A stretch of 64,000 bases of DNA from WHSW01 sp963846565 (GCA_963846565.1 CAWJWL010000005.1:682001-746000); one strand, 5' to 3'; positions 41,780 to 50,764 are shown, numbered from the stretch's first letter. Notes: generated from the sequence alone by a model not told the origin. A program made the numbers and translations.

Positions 41780-43602
41780 TGTTCTACTGCGACCTGCTTC
41801 GCGTGACGGTGTTGCTCGTCGCCGGCGTCGCCTCGGTCCTCGGCGCCGTCAGCGTCGTCGTCGCCAACAGCGACGGGGATACGACGGCGCTGATCGTCGC
41901 GGGCGCGTGGTGGCTCCTCGCCACACTCGCCGGCCTGTTTTTGGGGAGCACGTCGCGCGCGGCGGAGGCGGTCGGGCCGGTGCTCGCGGCGGCGCGGACC
42001 GCCACCAGCCTGCCGCCCGAGAGCCCGGGCCGGATCGCGATCCTGAGGCTGTGGCCGATCGCCGTCTTCGCGGTCGGCGGCGGGATCGCGGGTTGGATCT
42101 GGCCCCAGGTCGCCGCGATCGGAGCCGGCTTCGCGATCGGGATCGCGCTGCTGTGGCGCCGCCACGAGGCCGCTGTCGCCGCGATCGAGGACCGCGACGG
42201 CGTCCGCTTCTACGTCGAGGCGAGCTCCGCCTTCGAGCCCCTGAAGCTGATTCGGACCCCAGGGCTGTACCGCGACCGGGCGCCAAGCGCGAAGCCGCCG
42301 CCACCGCCGCCGGCCTGGAATACCGAACGTTCCGTTCGCCTCCTCGGCTTTGCCTCCGGGAGCGAACGGGTTAGGCGTTAGACGGGGAAATGCCGGCTCC
42401 CCGCGCGCGCGGCTGAACGCGATCCAGCCTCCGAGCGCGGTCGCGAGGGCGGCGATGCCGCCGAGGACGAGGCCGGCACGCGGACCCGCGACCTCGGCGA
42501 GCCAGCCCACCAGCGGGCCGCCGATCGGGGTCGAACCGAGGAAGACGACCGTGTAGAGCGCCATAACGCGCCCGCGCATCGCCGGCTCGGCCCCGAGCTG
42601 GAGGGTCGAGTTGATCCCGGCTGCGAAGGTGACGCTGGCGGCGCCGAGCGGGACGAAGGCGATCAGGGCGAGCGGCAGGGTCGGCGCCGCGGCGACGAGG
42701 AGCGCGGAGACGCCGAAGCCGGCGCCGGCGACGACGATCAGCCGGTCGCCAACCCGTCCGCGTGCTCCCGTGAACAGGGCCCCCGCGATCGAGCCGACGG
42801 CCATCGCGATCGCGAGCGCCGAGTAGGCGCCCGCGCCGCCGCCGAAGCTGAAGCGGGCGAGCAGGGGAAGGAGGACGTGGAAGTTGAACGCGAGCGTCCC
42901 GGCGACGGCCATCATCGCCAGGGGGATCCAGAGCGAGGGCTCCGAGCGCACGTAGCGAAGCGCGGCGCGAACGCCGCCGTCCTTGCCCGGGCGCGGGGCG
43001 GGGTCGAGCCGCTCCGGGTTGATCGAGTGCAGGGCGACGATCATCGCCGCGAAGGTCGTCGCGTTGAGCAGGAAACACGGGGCGACGCCGACGGTGGCGA
43101 TGAGGATGCCGGCGCCGGCCGGCCCGACGATGCGGGCGGCGTGGATGAGGACGCTGTTGAGGCCGACCGCGTTCACGACCCGGTCGCCGCCGACGATCTC
43201 GATTACGAAGCTCTGACGGGTCGGGTTGTCGATCGAGTTGATCGAGCCGCGGACGAAGACGAGCGCGAAGACCATCCAGGGTTCGACGGACCCGCTCGCC
43301 GTCACGCCCCAGAGAAGGAGCGCCGGCACGGCCATCGCCGCCTGCGTGTAGATGAGCAGGCGGCGCTTTGGCAGCCGGTCGGCGAGCGCGCCACCCCAGG
43401 CGCCGAAGAGGAGGATCGGGAGGAACTGGAGCGCGGAGGTGACGCCGACGGCGACCCCGCTCCCGGTCAGCTCGAGGATCAGCCACATCTCGGCGACCAT
43501 CTGCATCCAGTTGCCGCTCAGGGAGACGATCTGCCCGGCGAAGTAGCGCCGGTAGTTGGGGATCTCGAGTGAGCTGACGGAGCGGCGTAGGGCGGCGCTC
43601 AA
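41776..43602 (-). CDS. MFS transporter (EntS/MFS_3-like) with abnormal C-terminal overrun
   Basis: A typical 12-helix major facilitator of ~405 residues (to about 42390): YRRYFAGQIVSLSGNWMQMV at helix 1, GGALADRLPKRRLL in the helix 2-3 loop, NSIDNPTRQSFVIEIVG and LVGWLAEVAGPRAGLVLGG. It is in the group of EntS-like/Enterobactin or drug efflux MFS. The frame then reads through element copy G (NPFAPGGKAEEANGTFG) and on for ~190 codons antisense to the gene at 41779-42381, for 608 codons in total, with no Pfam-like content. The TTG start overlaps the MarR stop (TTGA), so MarR and MFS form an operon, the classic regulator-efflux pair. Confidence 0.75.
   Translation of the reverse strand: MSAALRRSVSSLEIPNYRRYFAGQIVSLSGNWMQMVAEMWLILELTGSGVAVGVTSALQFLPILLFGAWGGALADRLPKRRLLIYTQAAMAVPALLLWGVTASGSVEPWMVFALVFVRGSINSIDNPTRQSFVIEIVGGDRVVNAVGLNSVLIHAARIVGPAGAGILIATVGVAPCFLLNATTFAAMIVALHSINPERLDPAPRPGKDGGVRAALRYVRSEPSLWIPLAMMAVAGTLAFNFHVLLPLLARFSFGGGAGAYSALAIAMAVGSIAGALFTGARGRVGDRLIVVAGAGFGVSALLVAAAPTLPLALIAFVPLGAASVTFAAGINSTLQLGAEPAMRGRVMALYTVVFLGSTPIGGPLVGWLAEVAGPRAGLVLGGIAALATALGGWIAFSRARGEPAFPRLTPNPFAPGGKAEEANGTFGIPGRRRWRRLRAWRPVAVQPWGPNQLQGLEGGARLDVEADAVAVLDRGDSGLVAAPQQRDPDREAGSDRGDLGPDPTRDPAADREDGDRPQPQDRDPARALGRQAGGGPRRREHRPDRLRRARRAPQKQAGECGEEPPRARDDQRRRIPVAVGDDDADGAEDRGDAGDEQHRHAKQVAVEH
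41779..42381 (+). CDS. Membrane protein of unknown function ending in the palindromic element
   Basis: A 200-residue protein with four probable transmembrane helices (VTVLLVAGVASVLGAVSVVV; LIVAGAWWLLATLAGLFLG; IAVFAVGGGIAGWIW; VAAIGAGFAIGIALLW). The GTG start overlaps the otsB stop (TAGTG), so it is part of that operon. The soluble C-terminal region ends with Pro-rich PPPPPPAWN and then SVRLLGFASGSERVRR, which is translated from element copy G, so the natural end of the protein has been replaced or extended by it. Confidence 0.65.
   Translation: MFYCDLLRVTVLLVAGVASVLGAVSVVVANSDGDTTALIVAGAWWLLATLAGLFLGSTSRAAEAVGPVLAAARTATSLPPESPGRIAILRLWPIAVFAVGGGIAGWIWPQVAAIGAGFAIGIALLWRRHEAAVAAIEDRDGVRFYVEASSAFEPLKLIRTPGLYRDRAPSAKPPPPPPAWNTERSVRLLGFASGSERVRR
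42324..42373 (-). repeat. Dispersed palindromic element at a convergent gene end (copy G)
   Basis: Reverse orientation on the plus strand: CGAACGTTCCGTTCGCCTCC, TCGGCTTTGCCTCCGGG, AGCGAACGGGTTA. It has compensating changes in both outer arms (TTCGC / GCGAA instead of CCGCC / GGCGG), so base-pairing of the arms is conserved though the sequence is not. Confidence 0.85.
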
Positions 43603-44066
43603 GTGCGGCCCACGCCTTCGTCCTCATCCTCGAGCATCCGCTCGAGGATGGAGGCGGCGCGCTCGAGTGTCTCGAGCTCGTCCGGGTCTAGCTTGCGCAG
43701 GCGGCGGGCGATGTAGGCGTTCTTGCGCCCCCGGATCCGCTTCAGCAGGTCGCGGCCCTCTGCCGTCGTGCTCACGAGACAGGCGCGGCCGTCGTCCGGG
43801 TCCGGGGTGCGGTCGATCAGGCCGGCGGACTCGAGCGCGGCGATCGAGCGGGTGGCGGTCGGCCGCTTGATCCGCTCGCGCTCCGCGAGCTCGGAGGGCG
43901 TCAGCGGCCCGAAGTTGGAGATCGTGACCAGCGAGGCGGTCAGTGTCGGGCTCAGCTCGGGGGCCTCGGCGCCGAGCGCCTCCTGTCGCAGGCGGCGGGA
44001 GGTACGCACGATCGCGAACCTCAGCCTCGCAGCCAGGTCCGTTACCGATCGCGCTTTGGTTACCAT
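43599..44066 (-). CDS. MarR-family transcriptional regulator
   Basis: A 155-residue winged-helix regulator: LTASLVTISNFGPLTPSELA then RIKRPTATRSIAALESAGLI (recognition helix), RTPDPDDGRACLVSTTAEG (wing), and a C-terminal dimerisation helix. MarR proteins repress efflux pumps until a phenolic or other lipophilic ligand binds. It is followed by, and overlaps, the MFS gene. A palindrome at 44074-44088 immediately before its start is the probable operator. Confidence 0.88.
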   Translation of the reverse strand: MVTKARSVTDLAARLRFAIVRTSRRLRQEALGAEAPELSPTLTASLVTISNFGPLTPSELAERERIKRPTATRSIAALESAGLIDRTPDPDDGRACLVSTTAEGRDLLKRIRGRKNAYIARRLRKLDPDELETLERAASILERMLEDEDEGVGRT

Positions 44067-44073
44067 CGCTAAT

Positions 44074-44088
44074 TAGTTTAGCAAACTA
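44074..44088. promoter_or_regulatory. Probable MarR operator
   Basis: TAGTTT-AGC-AAACTA, a perfect 6-3-6 inverted repeat 8 bases upstream of the marR start, in an AT-rich island (CTAATTAGTTTAGCAAACTA). Position and AT-rich half-sites are typical of MarR autoregulation. Confidence 0.6.
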
Positions 44089-44190
44089 CTTGAACGCCGA
44101 GTGGCTCCCGCGCAGCGAATCCGCCCAGGTACGAGTACGTGACCCACCTCGGATCCCATCCAGCCTCACTCCGACCTCAGTGGCGGAGTC

Positions 44191-45931
44191 CTAACCGCGC
44201 TGGGCCCGTTTGCGCAACCCCTGGAATTTCGACCACGGTCTGGCGTTGGCAACCTCGGCCTTGGTCAGCCATCCGCGCCGCGCCGTTGCGATCCCGTACT
44301 CGATGTTGACGAGGGTGTCGACGCCGTGGGCGTCGGTGTTGATGCAGATCTTCACCCCGGCGTCGGCGGCGAGCCGGGCGTGCTGTTCGGAGAGGTCGCG
44401 ACGGTTCGGATTGCCGTTGATCTCGAGCATCGTGCCGTTCGCGGCCGCGGCCGCGGCGACCTGCTCGACGTCGATGTCGTAGGGCTCGCGGCGTCCGATC
44501 ATGCGCCCGGTCAGGTGCCCGATGCAGTCGACCAGCGGGTTCTCGATCGCGGTGATCACTCGCTCGGTCATCTTCTTCTCCGAGATCCGAAACGAGGTGT
44601 GGACGCTTGCGATCACCCAGTCGAGCCGCTCGAGCACCTCGTCGTCGTAGTCGAGCGACCCGTCGGGCATGATGTTGACCTCGGAGCCGGCGAGGAGGCG
44701 GAAGCGCTTGCCGCCCTCGGCCTCGTTCCAGGCGGCGATCTCCCCGACCCGCTCGAGCAGTGCGTCGGCGGTGACGTGGTTGCCGAAGCCGTGGCTCGCC
44801 GAGTGGTCCGTGATCGCCAGGTAGCCGTAGCCACGCGCTTTCGCGCCGGCCGCCATCTCCTCGAGCGAGTTGCGCCCGTCCGACAGCGTCGTGTGGCAGT
44901 GGAGGTCGCCGCGGATGTCGCCGACCTCGACCAACTCGGGCAGCTCGCCGGCGGCGGCGGCCGCGATCTCGCCTCTGCCCTCGCGCAGCTCCGGCTCGAT
45001 GTAGGCGAGGCCAAGCCTGCTCGTAGACCTCTTCCTCGGTCGCGAAGCGGGCGCTCTTGCCGCTCTCGGTCTCGAGGATCCCGTGCTCGGAGACGGAGAG
45101 TCCCGCCTTGACGGCGCGCTCGCGCAGCTCGACGTTGTGCTTCGCCGAGCCGGTGAAGTGCTGGAGCAGGTTGCCGTAGGCGTCCGGAGCGACGATCCGC
45201 AGGTCGACCGAGATCCCGTTGTGGGTCATGATCCGCGTCCCGGACTCGCCCGCGCTGCCGGACGTCGCCGCGAGGGGGTGCTCGGTCAGCGCCTTCGCCA
45301 GCGCCGCGGGGTCGGTCGCCGTCGCGATCAGGTCGATGTCCTTGCACGTCTCCGCGCGGCGCCGGGCCGAGCCGGCGACGGTGACCGCCTCGCAGGCCGG
45401 GTGTTCGCGAAGCGAGTCGGCGAGCTCGATCGCGATCGGCAGCGCCTCGGAGAGCAGCACCCGCTCCGCGGGCCCCTCGTCGCCGAGCTTGGCGAGCGCG
45501 GCGATCACGTTCTCCTCGACCTTCGGGCCGAGCCCCTTGACCGTGCGGATGCGCTCGGTCTCGGCCGCCTCGCGCAGCTCCTCGAGGTTGGTGACGTCGA
45601 GCTCGTCGAAGAGGCGGCGCGCGGTCTTCGCCCCGACGCCCGGGATCCGCGTCACCTCGACCAGCGTCGCAGGGAACTTCTGCTTCAGCTTCGTCGCCGC
45701 CGGAATCTCGCCCTCCTCGAGGAGGGCGACGATCTTCGTCTGCAGCGTGTCGCCGATGCCCGGCAGCTCGGTCGCCTTGCCCGCCTTCGCCATCTCCGCG
45801 ATCGAGACCGGGCTCTGGCGGATCACCCGGGCCGCCTCCTTGTAGGCGAGGACGCGGTAGCGGATCGCCCCGTCGAGCTCATAGAGCGTCGCCAGCTCGG
45901 TCATTGCCTCTGCGATCTCGGCGTTGCGCAT
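44191..45931 (-). CDS. polX: DNA polymerase/3'-5' exonuclease PolX (frameshifted)
   Basis: PolX: N-terminal HhH and polymerase-beta-like domain plus C-terminal PHP. AEMAKAGKATELPGIGDTL and VTRIPGVGAKTARRLF are HhH motifs; GSARRRAETCKDIDLIATA is the nucleotidyltransferase motif with the catalytic Asp pair. The PHP domain RGDLHCHTTLSDGRNSLEE, AITDHSASHG and CINTDAHGVD lies in another frame. The join is at the AA pair 45013-45014 (TT in the gene): removal of one base links EEVYEQAG to LAYIEPELREGRGE and restores ~579 residues. It acts in base-excision repair. As given, translation from 45931 would end in a nonsense PHP tail at 44177. Confidence 0.88.
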
Positions 45932-46673
45932 GCTCCCGACTCTAGAGTCCCGCGACCTGAGCCTGCCTGCCGAAACCTGGCTCGTCCTCCCGACCTACGA
46001 GGAGGCCGAGAACGTCGAGCCGATCGTCGTCGCGGCGCGGGACCATCTGCCGTCTCCGCGCCGGATCCTGATCGTGGACGACGACTCTCCCGACGGCACG
46101 GGGCAGATCGCCGACGAGCTCGCCGGCCGCTTTGACGACGTCCAGGTTCTGCATCGACGGGAGAAGGCGGGCCTCGGCCCGGCCTACGTCGCGGGCTTCG
46201 GCGCCGCGCTCGAGGGCGGGGCCGGCCTGATCTGCCAGATGGACGCCGACTTCTCGCACGACCCGGCCGACCTTCCGCGCCTGATCGACGCTACCCGGGA
46301 CGCCGACCTCGCGATCGGCTCGCGCTACGTCGCCGGCGGCGGAATCGAGCATTGGGGCCCGACCCGGCGGCTGATCAGCCTCGGGGGAAGCACCTACGCC
46401 CGCCTCCTGCTCGGCGTCGGCGTTCGTGACCTCACCGGTGGCTTCAAGGTCTTTCGCCGCGAGGTGCTCGAGGCGATCGGCCTCGAGTCGATCGCCTCGC
46501 TCGGCTACGCCTTCCAGGTCGAGACGACGTACCGTGCGATCGAAGCCGGATTTCGGGTAGTGGAAGTGCCGATCATGTTTCACGACCGGCGCGTCGGCGA
46601 GTCGAAGATGAGCGGCAGGATCGTGCTCGAGGCTGCGCGGCGAGTGCCGGAGATGCGCTGGCGCAACAATTGA
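45930..46673 (+). CDS. Polyprenol monophosphomannose synthase-like glycosyltransferase (GT2, DPM1 type)
   Basis: A ~247-residue GT-A glycosyltransferase: WLVLPTYEEAENVEPIVVAA, ILIVDDDSPDGTGQIADELA (nucleotide-binding Asp), GLGPAYVAGFGAALEGGAGL, QMDADFSHDPADLPRL (DxD), and LTGGFKVFRREVLEAIG. In actinobacteria this family (Ppm1/Dpm1) moves mannose from GDP-mannose to polyprenol phosphate for lipoglycan and protein mannosylation. There is no C-terminal membrane region. The start is uncertain: the ATG at 45930 shares CATG with the divergent polX start. Confidence 0.85.
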   Translation: MLPTLESRDLSLPAETWLVLPTYEEAENVEPIVVAARDHLPSPRRILIVDDDSPDGTGQIADELAGRFDDVQVLHRREKAGLGPAYVAGFGAALEGGAGLICQMDADFSHDPADLPRLIDATRDADLAIGSRYVAGGGIEHWGPTRRLISLGGSTYARLLLGVGVRDLTGGFKVFRREVLEAIGLESIASLGYAFQVETTYRAIEAGFRVVEVPIMFHDRRVGESKMSGRIVLEAARRVPEMRWRNN

Positions 46674-46787
46674 TGCCCTCCCTATACTTCATTTTGTAAA
46701 GCACGACCGAACGGCAACCGCCACGGCGGTCCGGCCGATGAGATAGAACGAGACGCTCATCCACTGAGAGCGCGACAGGAGACGACA

Positions 46788-47117
46788 GTGACAGGCAACC
46801 TCCCCGACGTGACCGACGGCAACTTCCAGGCCGAGGTGCTGGAGTCAGACCAGCCGGTCCTGGTCGACTTCTGGGCGCCTTGGTGCGGGCCGTGCCGCGT
46901 CGTCCACCCGATCCTCGAAGAGATCGCCGCCGAACGCTCCGAGGAGCTGCGGATCGTCAGCCTCAATGTCGACGACAACCAGCAGACCGCCGCCCGCTAC
47001 GAGGTCCTATCGATCCCGACGATGATCCTCTTCCGCGACGGGGCGGAGGCGAAGCGTGTCGTCGGAGCGCTGCCGAAGCGTCGGCTCGAAGCCGAGCTGG
47101 ACCCCGCCCTCGTCTAG
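46788..47117 (+). CDS. trxA: Thioredoxin
   Basis: A 109-residue thioredoxin. FWAPWCGPCRV carries the redox pair Cys33 and Cys36, with the buried Asp27, and the cis-Pro is in LSIPTMILFRDG. Cytoplasmic disulfide reductase for ribonucleotide reductase and other partners; no reductase gene is next to it. The GTG start is preceded by GGAGAC. The preceding 114 bases hold a TATACT and a TTGTAA hexamer, but no convincing -35. Confidence 0.93.
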   Translation: MTGNLPDVTDGNFQAEVLESDQPVLVDFWAPWCGPCRVVHPILEEIAAERSEELRIVSLNVDDNQQTAARYEVLSIPTMILFRDGAEAKRVVGALPKRRLEAELDPALV

Positions 47118-47192
47118 CAAGAGGCCCACTAGATCCCCTGTAGCGTCTCGTCCGTAGGAAAGAACAGGGGCCCACCGGGAGATGGAGGAAAG

Positions 47193-47540
47193 ATGAAGCT
47201 GAAGATCGCACTCGCAACGCTGGCAGGACTGGCTCTGGCCGGCGCGTTACTGGTTCCGAGCACCGGCACCGCCAAGAGCGGCTCGACGACGGTCAAGGTC
47301 GGCGACGACTTCTTCTCGCCGGACAAGGAGACGGTCTCCTCCGGGTCGACGGTCAAGTTCAAGTGGGTCGGTAGCAACGATCACAATGTGACCAAGAGCA
47401 GCGGACCGGGCAAGGCCTTCGCCAGTGACACGACGAACTCGAAGGGCGTCAACTACGAGCGCAAGTTCAAGAAGGACGGGACGTACGAGCTCGTCTGCAC
47501 CATCCATGCCGGGATGGACATGAAGCTGAAGGTGAAGTAG
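47193..47540 (+). CDS. Secreted cupredoxin (plastocyanin/azurin-like)
   Basis: A 115-residue exported blue-copper protein. Signal peptide: MKLKIALATLAGLALAGALL. Copper ligands are visible as His64 (NDHNV), Cys102, His105 and Met108 or Met110 (LVCTIHAGMDM), the type 1 arrangement. The strand pattern GDDFFSPDKETVSSGSTVKF is that of plastocyanin-like domains. It probably shuttles electrons outside the membrane. GATGGAGGAAAG precedes the ATG. It converges with ileS. Confidence 0.9.
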   Translation: MKLKIALATLAGLALAGALLVPSTGTAKSGSTTVKVGDDFFSPDKETVSSGSTVKFKWVGSNDHNVTKSSGPGKAFASDTTNSKGVNYERKFKKDGTYELVCTIHAGMDMKLKVK

Positions 47541-47550
47541 CGCGGGCTGT

Positions 47551-50500
47551 TCAACGGGCCCGCTCGATCCCGACGGCCAGCGTCTGGCCGCCGATCGCGA
47601 CGGTCGTTCCCTGCGCTGCGCCGTCGTAGGCAACGGCCGTCGCCAGCGTCTCCCCGGCGACGTACTCCTCGTGCGCCCGCGCCGCGGCGAGTAGTTCTTC
47701 GTCGCCGTCGAGGGTGAGCGTGATCCGGTCGCTGACCTCGAGACCAGCCTGCTTGCGCGCGTTCTGGACCGCGTGCACGATCTCGCGGGCGAGACCTTCG
47801 CGGCGTAGGGCCTGGTCGAGATCGAGCGCCAGGGCGACGGCGCGGCCGGCCTCCGCCTCGACCTCGTATCCCTCGAGTGGCTTCAGCACCAGGCTCAGGT
47901 CGGCGGGCTCGAGCGTGTGCTCGTGGCCCTCGACGTTGATGCCGAGCGCTCGCTCGCCGCGGACGGCCTCGGCCGCGTGGGCCGGGTCCAGTGCCGCGAC
48001 GGCGCCCGCAACCTGCGGCATCTGCTTGCCGAACCGGGGACCGAGGGTGCGGTAGTTCGGCTTCACCTCGTAGGAGACGAGCTCGCCCTCCTCGGAGACG
48101 AACTCGAGCTCCTTCACGTTCAGCTCCGCGCGCACCAGCTCCCCGAGTCGCTCGATCTCGCGCCGCTCGAGCGGACTGGCCACGATCACCGCCTTGCGGA
48201 GCGGCTGGCGCGTCTTCACCTTCGCTTGCGCTCGCGCGGCGCGGCCGAGCTCGATCGCCCGCATCGCCGCCTCGACGCCGGCCTCGAGTTCCCCGTCCTC
48301 CAGGGAAGCATCAGCGTCCGGGTAGTCGGCGAGGTGGACCGAGTCGCCGTCGCCGGTCAGGTTCGAGTAGATCTCGTCGGCGAGGAACGGGGTGAAGGGG
48401 GCGAGCAGCTTCGCGACCTCGACCAAGCACTGGCCCAGAGTGGCGAAGGCGGCCGCGTCGCCGTCCCAGAACCGCCGGCGGTTGAGCCGCACGTACCAGT
48501 TCGAGAGCTCGTCGACATAGTCGGCGATCACCCGCCCGGCGGTCGTGCAGTCGAAGTCCTCCATGCGCTCGTTGACGGTCCGCACGACGCCCTGCAGCCG
48601 GCTCAGGACCCAGCGATCGAGATCATTTCCTGGAGCCGAGCGGCGACTCGCAAGCGCCGAGTCGGGCCCGACGCCCTCGGCATTGGCGTAAAGAACGAAG
48701 AACGAGTAGGTGTTCCAGAGCGTGAGCAGGAACTGGCGCAACGGACTCACCGACCGCCTCGGCGGAGAAGCGGTAGCCCGCCCAGGGCTGCTGCGAGCTG
48801 AGGTAGTACCAGCGGAAGGCGTCAGCGCCGTGGGTGCCGATCACCTCCCAGGGGTCGACCACGTTCCCGCGGCTGGTCGACATCTTCTGCCCCTCCGCAT
48901 CGGAGATCAGGCCGAGGCAGACGCAGTTCTTATAGCTGGAGCGGTCGAAGAGCAGCGTTGACTCGGCGAGCAGCGAGTAGAACCAGCCGCGCGTCTGATC
49001 CTGTGCCTCGCAGATGTAGTCGGCCGGAAAGCGCTCCTCGAACAGCTCCTCCCCCTCGAACGGGTAGTGGAACTGCGCGAACGGCATCGCACCCGAGTCG
49101 TACCAGGTGTCGATCACCTCGGGAACGCGTCGCATCGTCCCGCCGCAGCCCGAGCATTCGAGCGCGACGTCGTCGATGAACGGGCGGTGCAGGTCGTCCG
49201 GCACCTCGCCCCCGCGCTCGCGCAGGTCGGCGACCGAGCCGGCGAAGAAGACCTCCTCGCACTCGGGCGACTCGCAGTTCCATACGGGGAGCGGCGTGCC
49301 CCAGTAGCGCTCGCGCGAGAGCGCCCAATCGACGTTGCCCTCGAGCCAGTTGCCGAAGCGCCCATGCTTGACGTGGTCGGGGCGCCAGCCGATCTGCTCG
49401 TTCTCGGCGAGCATCCGCTCGCGGACGTCCGTCGTGCGGATGTACCAGTTCGACTTCGCGTAGTAGAGGAGCGGAGTCCCGCAGCGCCAGCAGTGGGGGT
49501 AGGCGTGCTCGTAGGCCTCGGCGCGGAGGAGGCGCCCCTTCGCCTCGAGCGCGGCGACGATCTCGTGGTTGTGCTCGAAGACGAGCTTGCCCTGGAAGTC
49601 CGGGACTCGCTCGTCGTAGGTGCCGTCGGCGCGGACGGGGTTTTGCAGCGTCATCCCGTACTGCTCGCCGAGGCGGAAGTCGTCCTCGCCGAAAGCGAGC
49701 GCCGTGTGCACGAGCCCCGTGCCGTCGTCGGTCGTGACGAAATCGCCGATGAGGACGGAATGGCCGAGCGGGCCGAAGTCCTCGCCCTTGATGAAGTCGA
49801 ACGGGGCCTCGTAGCGGACGCCCTCGAGCGCCTTGCCCGGGAGGTGCGCAAGGAATTCAAACGTTCCGCCCGCCTCCTCGGCTTCGCCTCCGGGGGCGGC
49901 CGGGTCAGCCGCCGCCCCTCCGAAAACGCGCTCGACGAGGCTCTTTGCGACGACGTAGACCTCGCCGTCGTAGCGCACACGGACGTACTCGATCTCGGGT
50001 CCTGCCGCGACCGCCGCGTGCGAGATCAGCGTCCAGGGCGTGGTGGTCCAGACGAGGAGGTTGTCCCCCGGCTGGATGGGGCTCTCGGGGATCGCGTCCG
50101 GCGGCGGGACCTCTGTCACCGGGAGCTTCACGTAGACCGACGGGTCGACGACATCCTTGTAGCCCTGCGCGACCTCGTGCGAGGACAACGCGGTGCCGTC
50201 GCGCGGGCAGTAGGGGACCACCTTGTGCGCCTCATACAGGCGTCCCGCGTCCCAGAGCTGACGCAGCGACCACCAGACCGACTCGATGTAGTCGTCGGTC
50301 ATCGTCACGTACGGGTGCTCGAGGTCGATCCAGTGGCCGATTCGCTCCGTGAGCCGGTCCCAGTCCTCGACGTAGCGGAGGACCGATTCGCGGCAATGGG
50401 CGTTGAACTCGGCGATCCCGTACTCCTCGATCTGGCCCTTGGCCGTGATCCCGAGCTCCTTCTCGACCTCGAGCTCGACCGGGAGCCCGTGACAGTCCCA

Positions 50501-50764
50501 GCCGGCCTTGCGCGGGACGTAGTGGCCGCGCATCGCCTTGTAGCGCGGGTACACGTCCTTGAAGGAGCGGGCGAGCACGTGATGGGAGCCGGGCTTGCCG
50601 TTCGCGGTAGGAGGTCCGTCGTAGAAGCCCCAGACGGGCGCCCCCGCGTCCCGGCGCTGAGCCAGCTGGCGGGCGAAGGTGTCGTCTTCGCGCCAGCGCT
50701 CGAGGACGCGCTCTTCGAGCGCGGGGAAGGACTGCTTCGGATCTACCGCGCGAAAGGCCGCCAC
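47551..50764 (-). CDS. ileS: Isoleucyl-tRNA synthetase (frameshifted; contains in-frame palindromic element)
   Basis: A ~1070-residue class I synthetase of the mupirocin-insensitive, eukaryote-like type. Signature parts: FYDGPPTANGKPGSHHVLAR (HIGH region as GSHH), WDCHGLPVE, the editing domain around DDGTGLVHTALAFGEDD, RYWGTPLPVWNC, EGQKMSTSRGNV (KMSKS) and the C-terminal anticodon domain LWNTYSFFVLYANAEG onwards. Between GESV.. and LRQFLLTLWN the reading frame shifts at the GG pair 48743-48744; removing one base restores ESLRQFLLTLWN. The editing domain is interrupted after VERVFGGA by DPAAPGGEAEEAGGTF, encoded by element copy H. As it is an essential gene, either the frameshift is a sequence error or recoding occurs. 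No T-box leader is seen. Confidence 0.92.
49860..49908 (-). repeat. Dispersed palindromic element inside ileS (copy H)
   Basis: Plus strand reads AACGTTCCGCCCGCCTCC, TCGGCTTCGCCTCCGGG, GGCGGCCGGGTCA. It is forward with respect to ileS, in frame, and encodes DPAAPGGEAEEAGGTF between editing-domain strands. Confidence 0.92.

Noticed and set aside
14280..49908. CRISPR array
   Set aside because: The repeats are single, kilobases apart, in both orientations and inside genes, with no spacer regularity or cas genes.
47551..50764. Two separate synthetase genes (catalytic and C-terminal proteins)
   Set aside because: The two frames meet exactly within one conserved segment and join after removal of a single base, so one frameshifted gene is more likely.
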